DNA of 64,000 bases, from assembly GCF_051014685.1 (NCBI RefSeq), contig NW_027478527.1:558001-622000 (forward strand), read 5' to 3'. Position 1 is the stretch's first letter; the number at the start of each line of letters is the position of its first letter. The notes beneath the pieces were generated by a model. It was not told the origin of the DNA and made no database searches. It was given only the letters and a program-made list of their open reading frames with translations. Origin of the DNA: Ptiloglossa arizonensis (Eukaryota; Arthropoda; Insecta; Hymenoptera; Colletidae). Shown one piece after another: positions 1 to 9,885 of this stretch. The translations under genes were made by a program, and so were the position numbers.

Positions 1-176
1 GGTTGAGAAGGCAAAAAATTTTTCGCAAATCTGCTGCTCCAAACGCTTAAGCAGAATGGCTAGGGAAAAAATACACATACCGTTGTAACCGGGCGAGTTT
101 CTACTTTCAGACGCAACAGGAATTTTTGGGTTAGGTCAATCCGTTCGCGAGATATGGGAGTTTGAAGCCAAGAAAT
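1..176 (+). repeat. 176-bp anchor monomer (one base short), first of 22
   Basis: This unit reads GGCTAGGG where others read GGCCTAGGG or GCCCTAGGG, so it is one base short, and it is usually followed by TAACCGGG instead of TAATCGGG. I found the same shortened unit with GGCTAGG starting at 58, 4304, 5542, 6780, 9255, 11199, 13499, 18808, 22170, 25532, 28186, 30663, 34378, 37209, 38447, 42515, 44459, 45343, 48882, 54368, 57726 and 59671. Because the same deletion is unlikely to arise 22 times, these are copies of one ancestral unit, and the spacing between them exposes the higher-order periods: 1238, 2654, 3362 and 3539 bp. Confidence 0.9.
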
Positions 177-254
177 GGTTGAGAAGGCAAAAAATTTTTC
201 GCAATTCTGCTGCTCCAAACGCTTAACCAGAATGCCCTAGGGAAAAAATACACA

Positions 255-271
255 TACCGTTGTAATCGGGC
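255..271 (+). other. Second, weaker CENP-B-box-like site, representative
   Basis: TACCGTTGTAATCGGGC matches the CENP-B box consensus at 7 of 9 fixed positions (ACCG in place of TTCG, then the central A and a full CGGG). It lies 65 bp upstream of the stronger site, in the same orientation, in most monomers. In anchor monomers TAATCGGG becomes TAACCGGG, which keeps the fixed positions. A 7-of-9 match is weak and may be chance; I list it because the two sites between them hold a full TTCG half and a full CGGG half. Confidence 0.3.
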
Positions 272-319
272 GAGATTATACTTTCAGACGCAACAGGAAT
301 TTTTGGGTTAGGTCAATCC

Positions 320-336
320 GTTCGCGAGATATGGGA
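320..336 (+). other. CENP-B-box-like 17-mer, representative of nearly every monomer
   Basis: The sequence GTTCGCGAGATATGGGA fits the mammalian CENP-B box consensus NTTCGNNNNANNCGGGN at 8 of 9 fixed positions; the only mismatch is T for the first C of CGGG. Known: CENP-B binds this box in primate alpha satellite and mouse minor satellite and helps organise centromeric chromatin. Seen: the site recurs about once per 177 bp. Common variants keep TTCG and the central A but differ at the 3' end, for example ATGAGA (many), TTTGGGA, GTGGGA, or CGACAT in the middle. A few lose TTCG (850, 31458). Binding by a CENP-B-like protein is inference; CENP-B-box-like motifs have been reported outside mammals, often without proof of binding. 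Confidence 0.6.
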
Positions 337-1067
337 GTTTGAAGCCAAGAAATGGTTGAGAAGGCAAAATATTTTTCGCAATTCTGCTGCTCGAAACGCT
401 TAACCAGAATGCCCTAGGGAAAAAATACACATACCGTTGTAATCGGGCGAGTTTCTACTTTCAGTTACAATAGGAATTTTTGGGTTCGGTCGATCCGTTC
501 GCGAGATATGGGACTTTGAAGCTAAGAAATGGTTGACAAGACAACAAATTTTTCGCACTTCTGCTGCTCCAATCGCTTAACCAGAATGCCCTAGGGGAAA
601 AATACGCATACCGTTGTAATCGGGCGAGTTTCTACTTTCAAATGCAACAGGAATTTTTGGGTTAGGACAATCCGTTCGCGAGATATGAGAGTTTGAAGCT
701 AAGAAATGGTTGAGTAGGCAAAAAATTTTTCGCAATTCTACTGCTCCAAACGCTTAACCAGAATCGCCTAGGGAAAAAATACGCATACCTTTGTAATCGG
801 GCGAGTTTCTACTTTCACAAGCCACAGGAATTTTTAGGTTTGGTCAATCCGTTTGCGAGATATGGGAGTTTGAAGCCAAGAAATGGTTGAGAAGGCAAAA
901 TATTTTTCGCAATTCTGCTGCTCGAAACGCTTAACCAGAATGCCCTAGGGAAAAAATACACATACCGTTGTAATCGGGCGAGTTTCTACTTTCAGATGCA
1001 ATGGGAATTTTTGGGTTTGGTCAATCCGTTCGCGAGATATGGGACTTTGAAGCTCAGAAATGGTTGA

Positions 1068-1421
1068 GAAGACAACAAATTTTTCGCAATTCTGCTGCTC
1101 CAAACGCTTAACCAGAATGGCCTAGGGAAAAAATACGCATACCGTTGTAATCGGGCGAGTTTCTACTTTCTCAAGCAACAGGAGTTTTTAGGTTTGGTCA
1201 ATCCGTTCGCGAGATATGGGAGATTGAAGCCAAGAAATGGATGAGAAGGCAAAAAATTTTTCGCAATTCTGCTGCTTCAAACGCTTAACCAGAATGGCCT
1301 AGGGAAAAAATACACATACCGTTGTAATAGGGCGAGTTTCTACTTGCAGTTACAATAGGAATTTTTGGGTCTGGTCAATCCGTTCGAGAGATATGGGACT
1401 TTGAAGCTAAGAAATGGTTGA
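1068..1421. repeat. Two monomers missing from SB2
   Basis: Exactly 354 bp (two units) present here but absent at the SB2 junction near 31673. The first unit ends with a CTCAAGCAACA tag and GGATGAGAAGG. The second has the TTCGAGAGAT variant of the CENP-B-like core. SB2 joins the left part of the unit at 1068 directly to the right part of the unit at 1422, the signature of an in-register deletion. Confidence 0.8.
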
Positions 1422-2830
1422 CAAGACAACAAATTTTTCGCACTTCTGCTGCTCCAATCGCTTAACCAGAATGGCCTAGGGGAAAAATACACGTAGCGTT
1501 GTAATCGGGCGAGTTTCTACTTTCAGTTACAATAGGAATTTTTGGGTTCGGTCAATCCGTTCGCGAGATATGGGACATTGAAGCTAAGAAATGGTTGAGT
1601 AGGCAAAAAATTTTTCGCAATTCTGCTGCTCCAAACGCTTAACCAGAATGGCCCAGGGAAAAAATACGCATACCGCTGTAATCGGGCGAGTTTCTACTTT
1701 CACAAGCAACAGGAATTTTTGGGTTTGGTCAATCCGTTCGCGAGATTTGGGACTTTGAAGCTAAGAAATGGTTGAGAAGACAACAAATTTTTTACAATTC
1801 TGTTGCTCCAAACGCTTAACCAGAATGGGCCAGGAAAAAATTCACATACCGTTGTAATCGGGTGAGTTTCTACTTTCAGATGCAATAGGAATTTTTGGGT
1901 TAGGTCAATCCGTTCGCGAGATATGGAAGGTTGAAGCCAAGAAATGGTTGAGTAGGCAAAAAATTTTTCGCAATTCTGCTGCTCCAAACGCTTAACCAGA
2001 ATGGCTTAGGGAAAAAATACACATACCGTTGTAACCGGGAGAGTATCTACTTTCAGATGCAATAGGAATTTTTGGGTTAGGTCAATCCGTTCGCGAGATA
2101 TGGGAGTTTGAAGCCAAGAAATGGTTGAGAAGGCATAAAATTTTTCGCAATTCTGCTGCTCCAAACGCTTAACCAGAATGGCCTAGGGAATAAATACACA
2201 TACCGTTGTAATCGGGCGAGTTTCTACTTTCAGACGCAACAGGAATTTTTGGGTTAGGTCAATCCGTTCGCGGGATATGGGAGATTGAAGCCAAGAAATG
2301 GTTGAGAAGGCAAAAAATTTTTCGAAAATCTGCTGCTCCAAACGCTTAACCAGAATTCCCTAGGGAAAAAATACACGTACCGTTGTAATCGGGCGAGTAT
2401 CTACTTTCAAATGCAATAGGAATTTTTGGGTTAGGACAATCCGTTCGCGAGATATGAGAGTTTGAAGCTAAGAAATGGTTGAGTAGGCAAAAAATTTTTC
2501 GCAATTCTGCTGCTCCAAACGCTTAACCAGAATGGCCCAGGGAAAAAATAGGCATACCGCTGTAATCGGGCGAGTTACTACTTTCACAAGCAACAGGAAT
2601 TTTTGGGTTTGGTCAATCCGTTCGCGAGATATGGGACTTTGAAGTTAAGAAATGGTTGAGAAGACAACAAATTTTTTGCAATTATGTTGCTCCAAACGCT
2701 TAACCAGAATGGGCTAGGGAAAAAATACACATACCGTTGTAATCGGGCGAGTTTCTACTTTCAGACGCAACCGGAATTTTTGGGTTAGGTCAATCCGTTC
2801 GCGAGATATGGGACTTTGAAGCTAAGAAAT
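1422..2830. repeat. SB1 segment with collinear SB2 partner (+30251)
   Basis: Eight satellite units. The longest satellite reading frame of the window (minus strand, 1700-1987) falls here and recurs unchanged at 31951-32238. It arises because a one-base deletion (GGGCCAGGAAAAAATTC near 1832) shifts frame past a stop. One unit has TTCGCGGGAT (near 2270). Nothing other than satellite is seen. Confidence 0.83.
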
Positions 2831-3184
2831 GGTTGAGAAGGCAAAAAATTTTTCGCAATTCTGCTGCTCCAAACGCTTCACCTGAATGCCCTAGTGAAAG
2901 AATACACATACCGTTGTAATCGGGCGAGTTTCTACTTTCAGATGCAATAGGAATTTTTGGGTTAGGTCAATCCGTTCGCGAGATATGGGAGTTTGAAGCC
3001 AAGAAATGGTTGAGAAGGCAAAAAATTTTTCGCAATTCTGCTGCTCCAAACGCTTCACCTGAATGCCCTAGTGAAAGAATACACATACCGTTGTAATCGG
3101 GCGAGTTTCTACTTTCAGATGCAATAGGAATTTTTGGGTTAGGTCAATCCGTTCGCGAGATATGGGAGTTTGAAGCCAAGAAAT
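2831..3184. repeat. Recent single-monomer tandem duplication
   Basis: Two successive units (2831-3007 and 3008-3184) share the otherwise rare changes CTTCACCTGAATG and CTAGTGAAAGAAT at exactly 177 bp spacing. SB2 has this unit only once (near 33130). They differ at GGGACTTTGAAGCTAAG versus GGGAGTTTGAAGCCAAG upstream, so the exchange point lies inside the unit. Confidence 0.85.
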
Positions 3185-4303
3185 GGTTGAGAAAGCATAC
3201 AATTTTTCGCAACTCTGCTGATCCAAACGCTTACCCAGAATGCCCTAGGGTAAAAATACACATAGAGTTGTAATCGGGCGAGTTTCTACTTTCAGACGCA
3301 ACAGGAATTTTTGGGTTTGGTCAATCCGTTCGCGAGATATGGGAGTTTTAAGCCAAAAAATGGTTGAGAAGGCAAAAAATTTTTCGTAAATCTGCTGCTC
3401 CAAACGCTTAACCAGAATGGCCTAGGGGAAAAATACGCATACCGTTGTAATCGGGCGAGTTTCTACTTTCAGTTACAATATGAATTTTTGGTTTCGGTCA
3501 ATCCGTTCGCGAGATATGGGACTTTGAAGCTAAGAAATGGTTGACAAGACAACAAATTTTTCGCACTTCTGCTGCTCCAATCGCTTAACCAGAATGCCCT
3601 AGGGGAAAAATACACGTACCGTTGTAATCGGGCGAGTTTCTACTTTCAAATGTAATAGGAATTTTTGGGTTAGGTCAATCCGTTCGCGAGATATGGGAGT
3701 TTGAAGCCAAGAAATGGTTGAGAAGGCATAAAATTTTTCGCAATTCTGCTGATCCAAACGCTTACCCAGAATGCCCCAGGGAAAAAATACGCATACCGCT
3801 GTAATCGGGCGAGTTTCTACTATCACAAGCAACAGGAATTTTTGGGTTAGGACAATCCGTTCGCGAGATATGGGAGTTTGAAGCCAAGAAATGGTTGAGA
3901 AGGCAAAATATTTTTCGCAATTCTGCTGCTCGAAACGCTTAAACAGAATGCCCTAGGGAAAAAATACACATACCTTTGTAATCGGGCGAGTTTCTACTTT
4001 CAGATGCAATAGGAATTTTTGGGTTAGGTCAATCCGTTCGCGAGATATGGGACTTTGAATCTAAGAAATGGTTGAGAAGACAACAAATTTTTCGCAATTC
4101 TGCTGCTCCAAACGCTTAACCAGAATGGCCTAGGGAAAAAATACGCATACCGTTGTAATCGGGCGAGTTTATACCTTCAGACGCAACAGGAATTTTTGGG
4201 TTAGGTCAATCCGTTCGCGAGATATGGGACTTTGAAGCCAAGAAATGGTTGAGAAGGCAAAAAATTTTTCGCAAATCTGCTGCTCCAAACGCTTAACCAG
4301 AAT
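3185..4303. repeat. SB1 segment with SB2 partner (+30074)
   Basis: Satellite units including the GATCCAAACGCTTACCC type (3210 and 3750), the GTTTTAAGCC type (3346), and a TTACAATA unit. A minus-strand frame at 3599-3832 is repeated at 33673-33906 and closely at 10494-10727 and 43754-43987. No non-satellite content. Confidence 0.82.
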
Positions 4304-6779
4304 GGCTAGGGAAAAAATACACATACCGTTGTAATCGGGCGAGTTTCTACTTTCAGATGCAATAGGAATTTTTGGGTTAGGTCAATCCGTTCGCGAGATA
4401 TGGGAGTTTGAAGCCAAGAAATGGTTGAGAAGGCAAAAAATTTTTCGAAAATCTGCTGCTCCAAACGCTTAACCAGAATTCCCTAGGGAAAAAATACGCA
4501 TACCGTTGTAATCGGGCGAGTTTATACTTTCAGACGCAACAGGAATTTTTGGGTTAGGTCAATCCGTTCGCGAGATATGGGAGTTTTAAGCCAAAAAATG
4601 GTAGAGAAGGCAAAAAATTTTTCGTAAATCTGCTGCTCCAAACGCTTAACCAGAATGGCCTAGGGGAAAAATACGCATACCGTTGTAATCGGGCGAGTTT
4701 CTACTTTCAGTTACAATAGGAATTTTTGGGTTCGGTCGATCCGTTCGCGAGATATGGGACTTTGAAGCTAAGAAATGGTTGACAAGACAACAAATTTTTC
4801 GCAATTCGGCTGCTCCAATCGCTTAACCAGAATGCCCTAGGGGAAAAATACACGTACCGTTGTAATCGGGCGAGTTTCTACTTTCAAATGCAACAGGAAT
4901 TTTTGGGTTAGGACAATCCGTTCGCGAGATATGAGAGTTTGAAGCTAAGAAATGGTTGAGTAGGCAAAAAATTTTTCGCAATTCTACTGCTCCAAACGCT
5001 TAACCAGAATGGCCTAGGGAAAAAATACGCATACCTTTGTAATCGGGCGAGTTTCTACTTTCACAAGCCACAGGAATTTTTAGGTTTGGTCAATCCGTTC
5101 GCGAGATATGGGAGTTTGAAGCCAAGAAATGGTTGAGAAGGCAAAATATTTTTCGCAATTCTGCTGCTCGAAACGCTTAACCAGAATGCCCTAGGGAAAA
5201 AATACACATACCGTTGTAATCGGGCGAGTTTCTACTTTCAGATGCAATAGGAATTTTTGGGTTTGGTCAATCCGTTCGCGAGATATGGGACTTTGAAGCT
5301 CAGAAATGGTTGAGAAGACAACAAATTTTTCGCAATTCTGCTGCTCCAAACGCTTAACCAGAATGGCCTAGGGAAAAAATACGCATACCGTTGTAATCGG
5401 GCGAGTTTATACTTTCAGACGCAACAGGAATTTTTGGGTTAGGTCAATCCGTTCGCGAGATATGGGACTTTGAAGCCAAGAAATGGTTGAGAAGGCAAAA
5501 AATTTTTCGCAAATCTGCTGCTCCAAACGCTTAAGCAGAAAGGCTAGGGAAAAAATACACATACCGTTGTAACCGGGCGAGTTTCTACTTTCAGACGCAA
5601 CAGGAATTTTTGGGTTAGGTCAATCCGTTCGCGAGATATGGGAGTTTGAAGCCAAGAAATGGTTGAGAAGGCAAAAAATTTTTCGCAATTCTGCTGCTCC
5701 AAACGCTTAACCAGAATGCCCCAGGGAAAAAATACACATACCGTTGTAATCGGGCGAGTTTATACTTTCAGACGCAACAGGAATTTTTGGGTTAGGTCAA
5801 TCCGTTCGCGAGATATGGGAGTTTGAAGCCAAGAAATGGTTGAGAAGGCAAAATATTTTTCGCAATTCTGCTGCTCGAAACGCTTAACCAGAATGCCCTA
5901 GGGGAAAAATACGCATACCGTTGTAATCGGGCGAGTTTCTACTTTCAGTTACAATAGGAATTTTTGGGTTCGGTCGATCCGTTCGCGAGATATGGGACTT
6001 TGAAGCTAAGAAATGGTTGACAAGACAACAAATTTTTCGCACTTCTGCTGCTCCAATCGCTTAACCAGAATGCCCTAGGGGAAAAATACACGTACCGTTG
6101 AAATCGGGCGAGTTTCTACTTTCAAATGCAACAGGAATTTTTGGGATAGGACAATCCGTTCGCGAGATATGAGAGTTTGAAGCTAAGAAATGGTTGAGTA
6201 GGCAAAAAATTTTTCGCACTTCTGCTGCTCCAATCGCTTAACCAGAATGCGCTAGGGGAAAAATACACATACAGTTGTAATCGGGCGAGTTTCTACTTTC
6301 AGACGCAGAAGGAATTTTTGGGTTTGGTCAATCCGTTCGCGAGATATGGGAGTTTGAAGCCAAGAAATGGTTGAGAAGGCAAAATATTTTTCGCAATTCT
6401 GCTGCTCGAAACGCTTAACCAGAATGCCCTAGGGAAAAAATACACATACCGTTGTAATCGGGCGAGTTTCTACTTTCAGATGCAATGGGAATTTTTGGGT
6501 TTGGTCAATCCGTTCGCGAGATATGGGACTTTGAAGCTCAGAAATGGTTGAGAAGACAACAAATTTTTCGCAATTCTGCTGCTCCAAACGCTTAACCAGA
6601 ATGGCCTAGGGAAAAAATACGCATACCGTTGTAATCGGGCGAGTTTATACTTTCAGACGCAACAGGAATTTTTGGGTTAGGTCAATCCGTTCGCGAGATA
6701 TGGGACTTTGAAGCCAAGAAATGGTTGAGAAGGCAAAAAATTTTTCGCAAATCTGCTGCTCCAAACGCTTAACCAGAAC
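4304..6779. repeat. Two 7-monomer higher-order units (1238 bp each)
   Basis: Anchor monomers at 4304, 5542 and 6780 are spaced exactly 1238 bp, which is 7 x 177 minus the anchor's missing base. Other class markers repeat at the same distance, for example the TTACAATA tag at 4711 and 5949. The second unit carries patches that differ (GACGCAGAAGG near 6304 where the first has CACAAGCCACA), so conversion has acted since duplication. SB2 keeps the pair of anchors at 37209 and 38447 with the same 1238-bp spacing. Confidence 0.85.
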
Positions 6780-8589
6780 GGCTAGGGAAAAAAGACACAT
6801 ACCGTTGTAACCGGGCGAGTTTCTACTTTCAGACGCAACAGGAATTTTTGGGTTAGGTCAATCCGTTCGCGAGATATGGGAGTTTGAAGCCAAGAAATGG
6901 TTGAGAAGGCAAAAAATTTTTCGCAATTCTGCTGCTCCAAACGCTTAACCAGAATGCCCTAGGGAAAAAATACACATACCGTTGTAATCGGGCGAGATTC
7001 TACTTTCAGATGCAATAGGAATTTTTGGGTTAGGTCAATCCGTTCGCGAGATATGGGAGTTTGAAGCCAAGAAATGGTTGAGAAGGCAAAAAATTTTTCG
7101 AAAATCTGCTGCTCCAAACGCTTAACCAGAATGCCCTAGGGAAAAAATACACATACCGTTGTAATCGGGCGAGTTTCTACTTTCAGTTACAATAGGAATT
7201 TTTGGGTTCGGTCAATCCGTTCGCGAGATATGGGACATTGAAGCTAAGAAATGGTTGACAAGACAGCAAATTTTTCGCACTTCTGCTGCTCCAATCGTTT
7301 AACCAGAATTCCCTAGGGGTAAAATACACGTACCGTTGTAATCGGGCGAGTTTCTACTTTCAAATGCAATAGGAATTTTTGGGTTAGGGCAATCCGTTCG
7401 CGAGATATGAGAGTTTGAAGCTAAGAAATGGTTGAGTAGGCAAAAAATTTTTCGCAATTCTGCTGCTCCAAACGCTTAACCAGAATGGCCCAGGGAAAAA
7501 ATACACATACCGTTGTAATCGGGCGAGTTTCTAATTTCAGATGCAGTAGGAATTTTTGGGTTAGGTCGATCCGTTCGCGAGATATGGGACTTTGAAGCCA
7601 AGAAACGGTTGAGAAGGCATAAAATTTTTCGCAATTCTGCTGCTCCAAACGCTTAACCAGAATGCCCTAGGGGAAAAATACACGTACCGTTGTAATCGGG
7701 CGAGTTTCTACTTTCAGACGCAACAGGAATTTTTGGGTTAGGACAATCCGTTCGCGAGATATGAGAGTTTGAAGCTAAGAAATGGTTGAGTAGGCAAAAA
7801 ATTTTTCGCAATTCTACTGCTCCAAACGCTTAACCAGAATGGCCTAGGGAAAGAATACGCATACCGTTGTAATCGGGCGAGTTTCTACTTTCTCAAGCAA
7901 CAGGAGTTTTTAGGTTTGGTCAATCCGTTCGCGAGATGTGGGAGATTGAAGCCAAGAAATGGATGAGAAGGAAAAAAATTTTTCGCAATTCTGCTGCTTC
8001 AAACGCTTAACCAGAATGGCCTAGGGAAAAAATACACATACCGTTGTAATAGGGCGAGTTTCTACTTGCAGTTACAATAGGAATTTTTGGGTCTGGTCAA
8101 TCCGTTCGAGAGATATGGGACTTTGAAGCTAAGAAATGGTTGACAAGACAACAAATTTTTCGCACTTCTGCTGCTCCAATCGCTTAACCAGAATGGCCTA
8201 GGGGAAAAATACACGTAGCGTTGTAATCGGGCGAGTTTCTACTTTCAGTTACAATAGGAATTTTTGGGTTCGGTCAATCCGTTCGCGAGATATGGGACAT
8301 TGAAGCTAAGAAATGGTTGAGTAGGCAAAAAATTTTTCGCAATTCTGCTGCTCCAAACGCTTAACCAGAATGGCCCAGGGAAAAAATACGCATACCGCTG
8401 TAATCGGGCGAGTTTCTACTTTCACAAGCAACAGGAATTTTTGGGTTTGGTCAATCCGTTCGCGAGATTTGGGACTTTGAAGCTAAGAAATGGTTGAGAA
8501 GACAACAAATTTTTTACAATTCTGTTGCTCCAAACGCTTAACCAGAATGGGCCAGGGAAAAAATTCACATACCGTTGTAATCGGGTGAG
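6780..8589. repeat. SB1 segment duplicated in SB2
   Basis: Ten units, including the GCCCAGGG unit followed by CTAATTTCAGATGCAGTA (7490-7550), a CTCAAGCAACA unit, a TTCGAGAGAT unit, and a unit with TTTTTTACAATTCTGTTGC (8505). From about 7435 onward this stretch is present once here but twice in SB2 (offsets +31667 and +33260). No other element seen. Confidence 0.82.
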
Positions 8590-9885
8590 TTTCTACTTTC
8601 AGACGCAACAGGAATTTTTGGGTTAGGTCAATCCGTTCGCGAGATATGGGAGTTTGAAGCCAAGAAATGGTTGAGAAGGCATAAAATTTTTCGCAATTCT
8701 GCTACTCCAAACGCTTAACCAGACTGGCCTAGGGAAAAATACGCATACCGTTGTAATCGGGCGAGTTTCTACTTTCAGACGCAACAGGAATTTTTGGGTT
8801 AGGTCAATCCGTTCGCGACATATGGGACTTTGAAGCTAAGAAATGGTTGACAAGACAACAAATTTTTCGCACTTCTGCTGCTCCAAACGCTTAACCAGAA
8901 TGCCCTAGGGGAAAAATACACGTACCGTTGTAATCGGGCGAGTTTCTACTTTTAAATGCAATAGGAATTTTTGGATGAGGACAATCCGTTCGCGAGATAT
9001 GAGAGTTTGAAGCTAAGAAATGGTTGAGTAGGCAAAAAATTGTTCGCAGTTTACTGCTCCAAACGCTTAACCAGAATGGCCTAGGGAAAAAATACGCATA
9101 CCGTTGTAATCGGGCGAGTTTCTACTTTCACAAGCAACAGGAATTTTTGGGTTAGGTCAATCCGTTCGCGAGATATGGGACTTTGAAGCCAAGAAATGGT
9201 TGAGAAGGCAAAAAATTTTTCGCAAATCTGCTGCTCCAAACGCTCAACCAGAATGGCTAGGGAAAAAATACACATACCGTTGTAACCGGGCGAGTTTCTA
9301 CTTTCAGACGCAACAGGAATTTTTGGGTTAGGTCAATCCGTTCGCGAGATATGGGAGTTTGAAGCCAAGAAATGGTTGAGAAGGCATAAAATTTTTCGCA
9401 ATTCTGCTACTCCAAACGCTTAACCAGACTGGCCTAGGGAAAAAATACGCATACCGTTGTAATCGGGCGAGTTTCTACTTTCAGACGCAACAGGAATTTT
9501 TGGGTTAGGTCAATCCGTTCGCGACATATGGGACTTTGAAGCTAAGAAATGGTTGACAAGACAACAAATTTTTCGCACTTCTGCTGCTCCAAACGCTTAA
9601 CCAGAATGCCCTAGGGGAAAAATACACGTACCGTTGTAATCGGGCGAGTTTCTACTTTTAAATGCAATAGGAATTTTTGGATGAGGACAATCCGTTCGCG
9701 AGATATGAGAGTTTGAAGCTAAGAAATGGTTGAGTAGGCAAAAAATTGTTCGCAGTTTACTGCTCCAAACGCTTAACCAGAATGGCCTAGGGAAAAAATA
9801 CGCATACCGTTGTAATCGGGCGAGTTTCTACTTTCACAAGCAACAGGAATTTTTGGGTTAGGTCAATCCGTTCGCGAGATACGGG
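8590..9885. repeat. Four-monomer (706 bp) tandem duplication
   Basis: Units with CTACTCCAAACG, then TTCGCGACAT, then GGATGAGGACAATCC with TTGTTCGCAGTTTACTG, occur at 8590-9295 and again from 9296. The TGTTCGCAG marker sits at 9041 and 9747, 706 bp apart, which is 4 x 177 minus two single-base deletions (the anchor's and the one in AGTTTACTG). The first copy also lacks one A in GGGAAAAATACGC (about 8735). The second copy ends in the monomer with the perfect CENP-B box match. Confidence 0.83.

Larger units (their letters stand above)
177..353 (+). repeat. Reference 177-bp monomer
   Basis: A full-length unit with typical features, used here as reference. In order: an A6T5 tract (189-199) inside a 16-bp imperfect dyad, the CTGCTGCTCC stretch, a CCCTAGGG palindrome, an A6 tract (243-248), a weak CENP-B-box-like site (255-271), the variable tag (here GACGCAACA), a T5 tract (300-304), the strong CENP-B-box-like site (320-336), and a purine-rich link into the next unit. 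Composition is 75 G+C of 177 with 9 CpG dinucleotides. It has no coding potential of its own. The three A/T tracts are spaced about 52, 56 and 69 bp apart. Their possible role in curvature or nucleosome placement is inference. Confidence 0.95.
1..1067. repeat. SB1 segment with collinear SB2 partner (+30605)
   Basis: Six satellite units, starting with the anchor monomer. They include a TTACAATA-class unit with TTCGGTCGATCC and GACAAGACAAC, followed by an AAATGCAACA unit with GAGTAGGC and then a CACAAGCCACA unit. The unit near 850 has TTTGCGAG, losing the TTCG of the CENP-B-like site, and the partner at 31458 shares that change. No gene or other element is present. Confidence 0.85.

Noticed and set aside
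1700..1987. 95-codon minus-strand open frame, repeated at 31951-32238
   Set aside because: It is satellite read through two units after a one-base deletion shifts frame. It has only a non-ATG start, no domain, and its repeats are explained by the superblock duplication.
7421..7648. Family of 64-87 codon minus-strand frames found more than 30 times
   Set aside because: All are the same 59-codon satellite frame with different stops removed. Starts are mostly TTG-type, there is no promoter or ribosome-site context, and the host is a eukaryote. Not annotated as genes.
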